A stretch of 45,491 bases of DNA from a virus, in the IMG/VR virus record IMGVR_UViG_3300024429_000004, positions 1 to 45,491 of that record, one strand, 5' to 3'. The position numbers were made by a program, and so were the translations under genes. This document shows, one piece after another, positions 24,771-31,488 of this stretch. How positions within the stretch are numbered: position 1 is the stretch's first letter; every line of letters starts with the position of its first letter. Below the pieces are notes generated by a model, which saw nothing but the letters and a program-made list of their open reading frames with translations, had not been told where the DNA came from and did not search any database.

Positions 24771-24843
24771 GTCGGTCGATATCGTACGGTGAAGGCGACA
24801 CGTCCGCTCGATTCGGGGGCCCGCAACGCGGGGGGAGGGAACC

Positions 24844-25023
24844 ATGCCATCACCGGAACCATCGTTCAATCTGACTGTACAGGAAATCGAACTGATTACC
24901 CTGTATCGGCTTCTGGGGGCCGACGATCAGGCTTCTTTGGTCGCCGCCGTCGATCGGCTTCTACCTCCGCCTCAACGACTTCTCCGAAGTCCTTGTCCAC
25001 CGTCGAGCGAAGCCACGCCCTAA
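24844..25023 (+). CDS. Small helical protein, possible regulator (59 aa)
   Basis: ATG 24844 has a very good ribosome site (ggggggaggga). The 59-residue product has a clean helical N-terminal domain (LTVQEIELITLYRLLGADDQ, then VAAVDRLL) and a proline-rich end. Its last 128 bases overlap, on the opposite strand, the end of the leftward regulator gene at 24896-25246, so the two transcripts would be antisense to one another. Short regulators such as this are common at lysogeny switches, but the identity is unproven. Confidence 0.45.
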   Translation: MPSPEPSFNLTVQEIELITLYRLLGADDQASLVAAVDRLLPPPQRLLRSPCPPSSEATP

Positions 25024-25246
25024 TCTGTTTCGGCGTTTTGGGCTCCGTCTCAAATTGCTCAAGCTCATCAAGAGCAACCTGCCTGAATTGGGGATGCTGG
25101 AAAAGCCAGAGCATGCCCGCTAGCACCAAGCGACCGTTGTTAAGCCCAAGAACGGTGCTGGCCCCCTCGTAGGCCGACTTCAACGATGCTGTTGCCTGTA
25201 CGTTGATCTGCGGTTTGTTTTTCCGCTGGTTTTTTGTTGCTGCCAT
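24896..25246 (-). CDS. Ribbon-helix-helix-like regulator, leftward
   Basis: The 116-residue protein starts at ATG (25244-25246 on this strand) behind TAAGG; the longer open frame upstream covers the operator region and is not used. The N-terminus is basic (MAATKNQRKNKPQ), then INVQATASLKSAYEGASTVLGLNNGRLVLAGMLWLF fits a ribbon-helix-helix or Arc/MetJ-like DNA-binding fold. The middle is acidic and the C-terminal tail very basic. It is divergent from the gene at 25379, with CTAG-centred repeats between them, and is the best candidate for the phage repressor. Confidence 0.55.
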   Translation of the reverse strand: MAATKNQRKNKPQINVQATASLKSAYEGASTVLGLNNGRLVLAGMLWLFQHPQFRQVALDELEQFETEPKTPKQIRAWLRSTVDKDFGEVVEAEVEADRRRRPKKPDRRPPEADTG

Positions 25247-25282
25247 AACCTTAGCGTCTATCGAGACTTGCGACGAATCAAG

Positions 25283-25342
25283 TCTAGAAAAACGAAATCT
25301 TCTAGAAATCCTCTTGACACCAGACGAATGGTGTGTTAGGTT
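25283..25342 (+). promoter_or_regulatory. Switch promoter with repeated CTAG operator-like sites
   Basis: TCTAGAAA occurs at 25283-25290 and again at 25301-25308, 18 bp (about two helical turns) apart. A third imperfect CTAG site lies at 25345-25348. Between and beside them is a good rightward promoter: TTGACA (25314-25319), 17-bp spacer, TAGGTT (25337-25342). The block lies between two divergent regulator-like genes, as expected for a repressor-controlled early promoter. Confidence 0.65.
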
Positions 25343-25378
25343 TCCTAGAGAATCTAAGAGCATCGGAGAACCGAGCAC

Positions 25379-25597
25379 ATGAGTGATAAGATCACCCTTT
25401 TAGTAGATGAGGATCCGGTCAAACGCCTTGAAGCGATGGCCCCGACGTACCTGCAGGGCAAGAATTTCGCCTCGCGACGCTTTGAGTGGGCGGTTGAGCA
25501 ACTCGAGCGCCTCATGGGCAACGGCCCCCCTAACAACAACCCCGGCGCCAACGAGGACGCCGGCAAGGATACGGACAAACCCGCACGGGACGGGTGA
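25379..25597 (+). CDS. Small regulator-like protein, rightward (72 aa)
   Basis: The 72-residue protein starts at ATG 25379, 37 bases after the -10 element and behind a GGAG sequence. KITLLVDEDPVKRLEAMAPTYL, then SRRFEWAVEQLERLM gives a strand followed by two helices, compatible with a ribbon-helix-helix fold. The C-terminal 25 residues are Asn/Pro/Asp-rich and disordered. Divergent from the leftward regulator across shared operators, it may be the counter-repressor (Cro-like). Confidence 0.5.
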   Translation: MSDKITLLVDEDPVKRLEAMAPTYLQGKNFASRRFEWAVEQLERLMGNGPPNNNPGANEDAGKDTDKPARDG

Positions 25598-25621
25598 GCG
25601 ACTTCCCGTACCACCAGGGGC

Positions 25622-25664
25622 CACCGGCGGGCGCCGCGGTTTGTCCCATGGCCGCCTGCCGGTG
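25622..25664 (+). other. 12-bp stem-loop in a leader region
   Basis: CACCGGCGGGCG (25622-25633) pairs with CGCCTGCCGGTG (25653-25664), with one G-U wobble, around a 19-base loop. It lies in the 183-bp gap between the genes at 25597 and 25781, which holds no convincing frame longer than 24 codons. It lacks a U-tract, so a regulatory leader structure is more likely than a terminator. Confidence 0.5.
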
Positions 25665-25780
25665 AGCCCCATTGAAACGTACACCGGGCCGGAGCCCGGA
25701 CAATGGCGAATTCGGTAGCAAGTTCAACACGGACGTTAGGACAAGGGCGAGTGGAGTGACGGTGATGCGCGGCGAGACCA

Positions 25781-26026
25781 ATGGCCAGAGACGGATGGAG
25801 TCTGAAGGATGCGGGTGCGGTTCTGCACGTTCATCCCAACAAGGTCACCCAGGCGATGACGCCGGCGTTTCTCAAGGTCGCCAAGCTCATGATGCACGAC
25901 CCGCTGAGGACCTGGATCGAACTGCTGCTGGCCATGGAACAGGTGGAGCAGGACCTCATCAGGGCAAAGCTCAAGCAGTCGTCGATCATGCCGACTTCGC
26001 TCAAACGGCAGCACGGGTCCGCGTGA
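25781..26026 (+). CDS. Helix-turn-helix protein (81 aa)
   Basis: The 81-residue product has a clear HTH pattern near the N-terminus: WSLKDAGAVLHVHPNKVTQAM, with a short turn before the presumed recognition helix. It is followed by helices (FLKVAKLMMHDPLRTWIELLLAMEQVEQDL) and a basic tail. It may act as an early regulator or as a delayed-early activator of the operon beginning at 26147. It starts within an overlapping frame with no better start. The DNA-binding call is solid by pattern; the target is unknown. Confidence 0.6.
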   Translation: MARDGWSLKDAGAVLHVHPNKVTQAMTPAFLKVAKLMMHDPLRTWIELLLAMEQVEQDLIRAKLKQSSIMPTSLKRQHGSA

Positions 26027-26048
26027 ATTCGAGGCCGTCTCCTAAAGG

Positions 26049-26117
26049 CAGGCCGGGGGTGCCGAAGCGCGTCGCGTACTGTTCTACGGACAGACAGCCA
26101 CAACGGCCCCCGGCCTG
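26049..26117 (+). other. Long perfect-stem structured element (69 nt)
   Basis: CAGGCCGGGGG (26049-26059) pairs perfectly with CCCCCGGCCTG (26107-26117), an 11-bp stem around a 47-base loop, followed by tttgtg. It fills most of the gap between the HTH gene and the first gene of the early operon. It could be a terminator with a large loop, a leader riboregulator or a small RNA. Confidence 0.55.
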
Positions 26118-26146
26118 TTTGTGCGTCGAACAGAGGAGAATCAGCT

Positions 26147-26383
26147 ATGACAGTTGCGGAACTGAAGGCTGAACTAGAAGGGTTTCGCCCTGATTGTCCT
26201 GTGGTATTCTTCGACTGCGATGAATCACAGGGCTCCCCATACTGCAACATCGTGACGTTAGAATTCGGTAACAACGAAGCAGGCACCCTGTGTTGTGTCC
26301 TGACGGGCAGTGTAGACGGGATGAGACACAGGTCATGCGGCAGCGGCGTGGCGACCAATGACAGTCACAGGCGAACGCATTGA
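26147..26383 (+). CDS. Conserved small phage protein (MTVAELKAEL type)
   Basis: The 78-residue protein opens TVAELKAELEGFRPDCPVVF, a pattern shared by many small phage and host proteins of unknown function (helix then acidic strand). It has several cysteines (FDCDES, PYCNI, LCCVL). It begins behind GAGGAG and its end overlaps the next small zinc-knuckle gene. It appears to be the first gene of the long rightward early operon. Confidence 0.6.
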   Translation: MTVAELKAELEGFRPDCPVVFFDCDESQGSPYCNIVTLEFGNNEAGTLCCVLTGSVDGMRHRSCGSGVATNDSHRRTH

Positions 26384-26534
26384 CGATAAACATGTTCGTT
26401 GTCCATGTGGTGAGCGCATTCGCTTGCCAGTCAATGACTGGCCAGTCTTATGCGATGAGGGTGAAGTGTATTTACCGCGACTTCTCGCAGTGCGATGTCC
26501 GACGTGTATGGCTGAAGTGCGACTAGATGACTGA
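26358..26534 (+). CDS. Zinc-knuckle small protein (58 aa)
   Basis: The frame runs from ATG 26358 to TGA 26532-26534, starting inside the end of the upstream gene. The product has two cysteine pairs, RCPCGERIRLP at about residue 15 and RCPTCMAEVRL near the end, separated by 30 residues. This spacing fits a small zinc ribbon. The stop overlaps a following ATG (TGATG). Function unknown. Confidence 0.6.
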   Translation: MTVTGERIDDKHVRCPCGERIRLPVNDWPVLCDEGEVYLPRLLAVRCPTCMAEVRLDD

Positions 26535-26644
26535 TGCGGCGGCGGCGTGTGGGAAACGCATGGGGTATAGGCGGTCGGAGTTGTCCAATGAACCGTAGCC
26601 CCTGGCAACAAGTCGGTTCGAAGCCGATCCGCCGCAGTGAATGA
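26534..26644 (+). CDS. Tiny basic ORF over a structured segment (36 aa)
   Basis: A 36-codon frame is coupled at both ends (TGATG with the upstream gene, ATGA with the downstream ORF). Its product is very basic and starts MRRRR. The same DNA (26536-26636) has GCGGCGG at the start and CCGCCGC at the end, with a hairpin of T-arm geometry next to the 3' strand. I cannot decide whether the peptide or the RNA structure is selected. Confidence 0.3.
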   Translation: MRRRRVGNAWGIGGRSCPMNRSPWQQVGSKPIRRSE

Positions 26645-26880
26645 GTCGTGGAATGCGGATAGAACTGATAACCATAGAGCAGTGCCAAACCGACTACCAC
26701 TGTGTTGTGATGATTAGCGTAAGTACGGCAGCACAATTTACTACCGTAAACCGAAAGGCAGAATGTCTTACGTGGTTCTGGCCTTGGGCACTAATGCGAG
26801 CGTGGTGGACGGCGATGTGGCACGGTTGGTGGCTAGAAAAAACAGAACGGCCCAAGCGTAAGTTAGCCGGATGGGGTTGA
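26641..26880 (+). CDS. Uncertain small ORF region (79 aa or internal 32 aa)
   Basis: The longer frame gives a 79-residue tryptophan-rich product that looks unlike normal proteins. Inside it, another frame from ATG 26763 to TAA 26859-26861 has a good ribosome site (gaaaggcag) and a more natural 32-residue product (MSYVVLALGTNASVVDGD then VARLV). At least one is probably translated; the shorter frame is my preference. Confidence 0.35.
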   Translation: MSRGMRIELITIEQCQTDYHCVVMISVSTAAQFTTVNRKAECLTWFWPWALMRAWWTAMWHGWWLEKTERPKRKLAGWG

Positions 26881-26882
26881 AT

Positions 26883-26960
26883 GCGGCGGATGGCAGACAA
26901 CAAGATGCACAGGAGTGCTCTGTAGGGGTGCTACAGCCAGAGCAAGACTGGCCCGCCGCA
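26883..26960 (+). other. Cloverleaf-like structured element
   Basis: GCGGCGG (26883-26889) pairs with CCGCCGC (26953-26959). Inside are three hairpins: GCAC-AGGA-GTGC, CTGTAG-gggtg-CTACAG, and GCCAG-agcaaga-CTGGC directly against the closing stem. Total length with the following A is 78 nt, tRNA-sized, but the loops lack tRNA consensus bases. A sister element with the same ends lies at 26536-26636. Confidence 0.45.
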
Positions 26961-26975
26961 GTGAAAGGGTGAGGT

Positions 26976-27191
26976 ATGAGGATAAAGAAAATCGTATCGC
27001 AAAACCGGCGTGACATTCTCGTCATTTTCTATTGTGAACACTGCGGCCACGACTATGAGGGCTGGGCCTATGACGACAGTTATTTTCACAGGTCCGTCTT
27101 GCCGAAAGAGGAGTGCCCTGAGTGCGGACGAACGGCAGGGCAGAATTCCCAGCCACGGGCCACTAAGTATCCAGACGAGGCCGTAGTGTGA
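26976..27191 (+). CDS. Zinc-ribbon protein (71 aa)
   Basis: The 71-residue product has a basic N-terminus, then FYCEHCGHDYEGW and EECPECGRTAGQ about 28 residues apart, forming a classic CxxCG...CxxCG zinc ribbon. It starts behind GTGAGG and its stop overlaps the next gene. Such small ribbons in phage early operons often bind nucleic acid or host RNA polymerase; the specific target cannot be seen. Confidence 0.65.
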   Translation: MRIKKIVSQNRRDILVIFYCEHCGHDYEGWAYDDSYFHRSVLPKEECPECGRTAGQNSQPRATKYPDEAVV

Positions 27192-27481
27192 TGACCGACC
27201 ATGAACCGGGGACAGGCGTGTGGATGTGGGCACAGGGCTCGTGGGCCGAGCTGTCTACTTGTAGACCTGAACAGCGTCCACAACGTGACAAGTTTTCGAC
27301 GTGGTACAACAGCGATACGTCAATGATGCTCCGTGACCACCTAGACGCACTCCGAGGCATTCGTGGCCCAACTGATCCTAATGAACTGTGGTGGGTGCCG
27401 ACCGGCCAGGGTCAACCCGAACTTGTGACAACGGCACGATGGACGGCCGACGGCCGCCGCGTCGAAGTGGAGGGCGGGTGA
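27191..27481 (+). CDS. Hypothetical early protein (96 aa)
   Basis: The start overlaps the upstream stop (GTGATGA). The 96-residue product is rich in Trp, Arg and Asp with no low-complexity region, and includes RDHLDALRGIRGPTDPNELWW. I recognise no family. Both ends overlap neighbouring genes, which supports it being translated. Confidence 0.5.
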   Translation: MTDHEPGTGVWMWAQGSWAELSTCRPEQRPQRDKFSTWYNSDTSMMLRDHLDALRGIRGPTDPNELWWVPTGQGQPELVTTARWTADGRRVEVEGG

Positions 27482-27723
27482 TGAGCCACTATCCCGCCGG
27501 AGTGACTGAAGCGGATGTCTCGGGGCCGCCCCTGGAGGACTACCGCGTTTCGGAAGACTTTAGTGCTACCGTGCGCGTGAGCAGAGTTGTCGAAGCCTAC
27601 AGCCTGGAGGACGCTGAAGAGGCGTTCGATAAAGCACAATGCGATCTTGGCAACCACGAGGCGGAACAAACGATCGTCGAGCTGTTCGAGCCCTGTGGGT
27701 CCGTCGAAGTTGAAAAGGTGTAA
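27481..27723 (+). CDS. Hypothetical acidic early protein (80 aa)
   Basis: ATG 27481 overlaps the preceding TGA (ATGA). The product is acidic: a strand-rich start (DFSATVRVSRVVEAYS), then a helix (LEDAEEAFDKAQCDL) and a final strand. It resembles small alpha/beta phage proteins that act as inhibitors or adaptors, but no family is recognised. Confidence 0.5.
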   Translation: MSHYPAGVTEADVSGPPLEDYRVSEDFSATVRVSRVVEAYSLEDAEEAFDKAQCDLGNHEAEQTIVELFEPCGSVEVEKV

Positions 27724-27727
27724 GACT

Positions 27728-27865
27728 ATGACAATCCTCGCGAGTGAGTTGCGAAAACTGGCTGACCTTTTGGATCACGACTGGGACAAGAATATTGGCT
27801 ATGTCGGTGTTCGACTCTGCAAGATTGTCGGCAACATCATTAAGGACAATGTGCGTCAGGTCTAA
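27728..27865 (+). CDS. Small hypothetical protein (45 aa)
   Basis: ATG 27728 lies four bases after the upstream stop. The 45-residue product begins MTILASELRKLADLLDHDWD, a helical amphipathic pattern, followed by VGVRLCKIVGNIIKDNVRQV. It starts the next gene's leader. Size and coupling fit a real small gene of unknown role. Confidence 0.5.
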   Translation: MTILASELRKLADLLDHDWDKNIGYVGVRLCKIVGNIIKDNVRQV

Positions 27866-27866
27866 C

Positions 27867-28097
27867 ATGCTACGACTTGCCCAGTGGCGATCGATTCTGT
27901 GTGGCTTCTTTCGGCTGGCCGGGGCGTTCACGGCTGGGCGCCCCGCGCCAGTTATTCCTGACCGTTCCATGCCGCGACAGCCGGATCGGGGTGCGCCTCG
28001 AAGCGCCCCCGATTCGGTGGCCTGGGCGAACGTGATGACGGCCTACGATGAACTGGAACGGCGCGCAGTGGCGAGCGGTGCGGATGTAGTGATGTGA
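27867..28097 (+). CDS. Hypothetical basic protein (76 aa)
   Basis: The 76-residue product has an amphipathic basic N-terminal helix (LRLAQWRSILCGFFRLAGAF), then a disordered proline/arginine-rich linker and a C-terminal helix (VMTAYDELERRAV). It starts one base after the upstream stop and ends at the ATG of the next gene. No family recognised. Confidence 0.45.
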   Translation: MLRLAQWRSILCGFFRLAGAFTAGRPAPVIPDRSMPRQPDRGAPRSAPDSVAWANVMTAYDELERRAVASGADVVM

Positions 28098-28324
28098 TGA
28101 AACAAGAGCAAGCCAAAGTAGTTATGGATGCCGCTTACGGATTCACCGAGGATGGGGATTCTATGATACCCACCAGTCCTGTGGCGTATCATACATTGCG
28201 CGGTGCAGTTGGTGATTTGCCCGATTCGGATTTCTGGGGGTCACCTCGCATACGCGATGAATGGGCGAAGATACTTCGGGAACTCGCGGTCGCCCTGGAG
28301 CAAAAGGAGACGAACGATGCCTAA
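28097..28324 (+). CDS. Hypothetical early protein (75 aa)
   Basis: The start ATG 28097 overlaps the preceding stop. The product is helical and acidic with a central SDFWGSPRIRDEWAKILRELAVALEQ and ends KETNDA. The codons of this ending contain the 16-bp ribosome-site sequence (28305-28320) used by the next gene, and the same sequence recurs at 28531-28546. Confidence 0.5.
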   Translation: MKQEQAKVVMDAAYGFTEDGDSMIPTSPVAYHTLRGAVGDLPDSDFWGSPRIRDEWAKILRELAVALEQKETNDA

Positions 28325-28562
28325 CTTGCCTCATAGTCCGCGACCGTGGAAAGCCGGTCCTGGACGCGGAATAGTTTATGACGCCAATGGCATAATTATA
28401 ACGACCCCCTGGGGTGAAATGCCGCAAGTAGACGAGCGCCGCGACTACATTATTGCTTGTGTCAATGCCGTGCATGAGGTCGGGGGCGATCCGCAGACGG
28501 TATTCGAGCTGCTCAAAGCGAAGGCAGAACAGGAGACGAACGATGCTAGTCCCTGCGCGTGA
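28317..28562 (+). CDS. Conserved phage protein (81 aa)
   Basis: The 81-residue product starts at ATG 28317 behind AGGAG. PRPWKAGPGRGIVYDANG, then DYIIACVNAVHEV matches a common pattern in phage early genes of unknown function (a small alpha/beta domain ending in an ACVNA helix). Its tail QETNDA repeats the ending of its upstream neighbour. Confidence 0.55.
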   Translation: MPNLPHSPRPWKAGPGRGIVYDANGIIITTPWGEMPQVDERRDYIIACVNAVHEVGGDPQTVFELLKAKAEQETNDASPCA

Positions 28563-28815
28563 CGAAGGGTACGAATGCGATTTCAACGACAGGCGGTGTC
28601 GCGCGGAGGCGCATAACGTCGAGATTTTTCTCCAGGTTCGCCTCGACGAAGGCAACATCGCCGACAACACCACCGTAGATTTTGTAGATTTGTGTGAAGA
28701 GCATAAGAAGATGCTGTTCGACTGTTTGCGCGAAGCACTCGCCAAGTTCCTCGCCAAACGTCGCAAGCCCCGCCGACCGCGCGAGCAGGTGGCGACGGAG
28801 GAGCCAGCACAATGA
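28543..28815 (+). CDS. Hypothetical protein upstream of the helicase (90 aa)
   Basis: The product is 90 residues from ATG 28543. Cysteines (YECDFNDRRCRAEAHN, then VDLCEEHKK) could form a small zinc site. The C-terminal half is a strongly basic helix. It ends in the first codons of the helicase gene, so the two are coupled and may act together. No family recognised. Confidence 0.5.
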   Translation: MLVPARDEGYECDFNDRRCRAEAHNVEIFLQVRLDEGNIADNTTVDFVDLCEEHKKMLFDCLREALAKFLAKRRKPRRPREQVATEEPAQ

Positions 28816-30320
28816 TGGACGAGCTGGATACGAAAACCGAAGTGATCCGGCAGACGACGGGCTTCCCTACCGAGGAACGCCAAGTCGTCCCCCTTCGGCT
28901 TACCAAGACCGAACCCTGGCCGCATCAAGTACAGGCCGCGCGGCTGCTGGAATCGCAGACGGCTACGATGTTGGCACACGACATGGGAACGGGCAAGACG
29001 AAAGTCGTGATCGATGCGATTGTGAATTTCGGCTGGCACCAAACGCTCATCGTTTGTCCCAAGTCCGTCATCCCCGTCTGGCCCGAAGAGTTTGCCAAGC
29101 ACGCGGCTCGGCCGGTCAAGGTCATCGCGCTAGGGGAGGGCCCGGTCAGCCAACGCACGGAGCGGGCTAAGCAAGCGCTGGACCTCGCTCATGTACGCGA
29201 CGAGCAGATCGCTCTCATCGTCAACTACGAGGCGGTTTGGCGAGCTCTTTTTGGCCTGTTCGTTCTCGACCAAAGATGGGATCTGATCGTCTGCGACGAG
29301 ATACATCGCATCAAGTCCGCCCGCGGCCGGGCCAGCCGATTCATGAAGCGCACGGCCTCCCTGGCGAGCCGGCGGGTCGGACTGACGGGTACGCCCATGC
29401 CACACAGCCCGCTCGACATCTTCGGCCAGTACCGCTTCCTCAACTGCCATATCTTCGGCCGGTACGTCACGAACTTTCGCAACCGCTATGCCGTCATGGG
29501 TGGCTACAGGCCGCCGGGAGCGACCCGGGGCGTCGAGGTCTTGGGCTACCAAAACCTGGACGAGCTGCAAGAGAAGTTCCGGTCCATCGCCCACCAAGTA
29601 CGCAAGGCCGACGTGTTGGACCTGCCGCCGACGACGCACGAGAGGCGCCACGTCGAGCTCGCGCCGCCGACGCTGAGCGCCTACCGGCAGATGGAGCGCG
29701 ATTTCGTTGTCCAGGTCGAGGCCGGAACGGTCACCGCGGGCAATGCCCTGACCAAGCTCTTGCGAATGCAACAGCTTACCAGCGGGTTCTTGCGCGTCGA
29801 TCCGGAGGAGACGCGGGGTGAGATCGTCGAGCCGGAGATCGGGACCGAGAAGCGGGATGCCCTGATTGAATTACTGGAGGACATCCGATCGGACGAGCCG
29901 GTCGTCGTCTTCTGCCGGTTCCGCCACGACCTGGACGCCGTGGGGAAAGCCACTTTTCAAGTTGGTCGTCAGGTCTATGAACTGAGCGGCAGGCGAAATC
30001 AACTGGCTCAATGGAAAGGCAGCGAGGCCGGAGCCGTCCTGGCCGCCCAGATACAAGCGGGTAGCGTCGGTGTGGACTTCAGCCGGGCGGCTTACGCCGT
30101 CTACTTCTCTCTCGGTTTTTCCCTCGGCGATTACCAGCAGTCCCTAGCACGCCTGGACCGTCCGGGCCAAACGCGGCCGGTGACGTACATCCACCTCGTG
30201 GCCACCGGAACGATCGACGAGCGGGTATACCAGGCGCTGCAGCGTCGCGAGCAGGTAGTCAATCACGTACTGGGGATAATCCAGAAAGGAGAGCAGTTGT
30301 GTCTGGCACAGCAGAAGTAA
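28815..30320 (+). CDS. SNF2-type DNA helicase/translocase
   Basis: This 501-residue superfamily 2 enzyme has Walker A GTGKT at 58-62, a DEIH box at 161-164, LTGTP at 190-194, and a C-terminal motif VI region SLARLDRPGQ followed by TYIHLVATGTIDERVY. The arrangement fits compact phage SNF2/DEAD-type proteins that remodel replication or recombination complexes. There is no HARP or extra domain. It lies before the primase and UvrD-like helicase genes, which suggests a replication or recombination role. Confidence 0.9.
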   Translation: MDELDTKTEVIRQTTGFPTEERQVVPLRLTKTEPWPHQVQAARLLESQTATMLAHDMGTGKTKVVIDAIVNFGWHQTLIVCPKSVIPVWPEEFAKHAARPVKVIALGEGPVSQRTERAKQALDLAHVRDEQIALIVNYEAVWRALFGLFVLDQRWDLIVCDEIHRIKSARGRASRFMKRTASLASRRVGLTGTPMPHSPLDIFGQYRFLNCHIFGRYVTNFRNRYAVMGGYRPPGATRGVEVLGYQNLDELQEKFRSIAHQVRKADVLDLPPTTHERRHVELAPPTLSAYRQMERDFVVQVEAGTVTAGNALTKLLRMQQLTSGFLRVDPEETRGEIVEPEIGTEKRDALIELLEDIRSDEPVVVFCRFRHDLDAVGKATFQVGRQVYELSGRRNQLAQWKGSEAGAVLAAQIQAGSVGVDFSRAAYAVYFSLGFSLGDYQQSLARLDRPGQTRPVTYIHLVATGTIDERVYQALQRREQVVNHVLGIIQKGEQLCLAQQK

Positions 30321-30745
30321 CTGAGGCAACGACTGAGGCTGTAACCGATACCGGACTACAACCACTCAAACGTTATGCCCAGTTGGCGAACCGTCGCCGT
30401 GAACTTAAGGATGAGCTGGAGACAATCGAAAGCGAGTTGAATGGTGCGGCGGAAATAGTCTTGCGTCTCATGGAGGAAATCGGCCTCGGCCCATTTACGA
30501 TAGACGGCTTGACCGTCTACTTGCGGCACCAGATATGGGCCTCAGCGACCGATGTGCCCGCATTGGCTGGCTATGCCGACACGGCCGAGTTCGTCAAGCC
30601 GACGGTCAACGGCAACACAATGTCCGCATGGGTCAGGGAACTGCCTAGAACTGACGAAGGACTGCCAATCCTGCCCGATGAGATTAAGGACGCGGTGAAA
30701 GTGACGGAGAAAAGTACGGTGGAAAACAGGAAAGCGAAAGGTTAA
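30299..30745 (+). CDS. Hypothetical replication-region protein (148 aa)
   Basis: The start is GTG 30299, overlapping the end of the helicase gene. Residues 20-65 form a coiled coil (QLANRRRELKDELETIESELNG); the remainder is mixed alpha/beta with a C-terminal helix. Similar proteins, a coiled coil followed by a compact domain with VTEKSTVENRKAK-like ends, are found next to phage replication genes. It may stabilise the helicase or recruit ssDNA-binding partners. Confidence 0.5.
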   Translation: MSGTAEVTEATTEAVTDTGLQPLKRYAQLANRRRELKDELETIESELNGAAEIVLRLMEEIGLGPFTIDGLTVYLRHQIWASATDVPALAGYADTAEFVKPTVNGNTMSAWVRELPRTDEGLPILPDEIKDAVKVTEKSTVENRKAKG

Positions 30746-30748
30746 CTG

Positions 30749-31477
30749 ATGGCAACGACTGAGATGGTAAAGGTAGGCGAATATCCAATCGTCAAGATGG
30801 ACGCCCAGCGCTTCGCGGAAGTCATACGAGAGAACATCGGTGCGGCCGGCGTGTCGCAGTTCGACCTAGACCGGGCAAAGATTCCGACCGGCGAAGGAAC
30901 GATGTTTGAGCTGCCAACCGGCGATGGCTCTGAAAAAGTGGCGTCAATCACGGGGGTAATCATCGGTTTCCGCGACGTGCGGGTCTACTTCGAAGGAGAG
31001 TATGACGGCGGTGGATCGCCGCCCGATTGCTTCAGTGATGACTGTGAAACCGGCCAGGGTATGCCCGGCGGTCCGTGTGCAGAATGTCCACTATCGCGGT
31101 TCGGTACGGCCCGCAACGGCCGGGGCCAGGCGTGCTCACAGCGCCGGTTGCTGTTCATCGCCCGGCCCGAGTCATTGCTGCCGCTTGTTCTCAGCCTGCC
31201 GCCGACATCGCTGGCCAACGCACGCAAATATTTCTTGAACCGGTTAGCCGGCCAGCAGCTCGTGTACTACGGTGTGGTCACACACATCGGGCTGGAGACG
31301 GCCGGCGGTAACGGCACTCCGCCACACGCAAAAGCGACGTTCAAGATCGTCGAAAAACTTGATGATGAGATTACAGCTCGGATGAAAGCGGTCAAGAGCC
31401 ACCTGACACCGCATTTGAAGCGCGTAGCGGCCGACGTGACGATCAATGACGGTGATGAGACGAACGTATCGGCCTAG
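30749..31477 (+). CDS. Conserved phage protein with cysteine cluster (ssDNA-associated candidate)
   Basis: The 242-residue protein contains a conserved cysteine cluster: PPDCFSDDCETGQGMPGGPC, then AECPLSRFG and GQACSQRRLLF. It is followed by an LPLVLSLPPTSLANARKYF segment characteristic of a recurring phage replication-region family. The arrangement suggests a zinc-stabilised nucleic-acid-binding fold. Position immediately before the primase supports a replication role, possibly ssDNA binding, but the activity is not established. Confidence 0.55.
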   Translation: MATTEMVKVGEYPIVKMDAQRFAEVIRENIGAAGVSQFDLDRAKIPTGEGTMFELPTGDGSEKVASITGVIIGFRDVRVYFEGEYDGGGSPPDCFSDDCETGQGMPGGPCAECPLSRFGTARNGRGQACSQRRLLFIARPESLLPLVLSLPPTSLANARKYFLNRLAGQQLVYYGVVTHIGLETAGGNGTPPHAKATFKIVEKLDDEITARMKAVKSHLTPHLKRVAADVTINDGDETNVSA

Positions 31478-31488
31478 GGGGGACGAGC

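Noticed and set aside
24321-25172. Rightward 283-codon ORF over the leftward genes
   Set aside because: Its protein is low-complexity (Ser, Arg, Pro) and it is antisense to three better-supported leftward frames.
26536-26636. A normal tRNA gene
   Set aside because: The closing stem and a TTCGAAG hairpin look like acceptor and T arms, but no D arm with GG or 7-base anticodon loop with U33 can be placed and the length is near 100 nt.
28161-29102. Long leftward ORF (313 codons)
   Set aside because: It lies antisense to a run of coupled small genes and the helicase start, lacks domain patterns and is a shadow of their codon bias.
28815-30320. Restriction-modification or defence helicase
   Set aside because: It has only the compact SNF2 core and lies among replication genes with no methylase, nuclease or sensor partner in the same reading unit.
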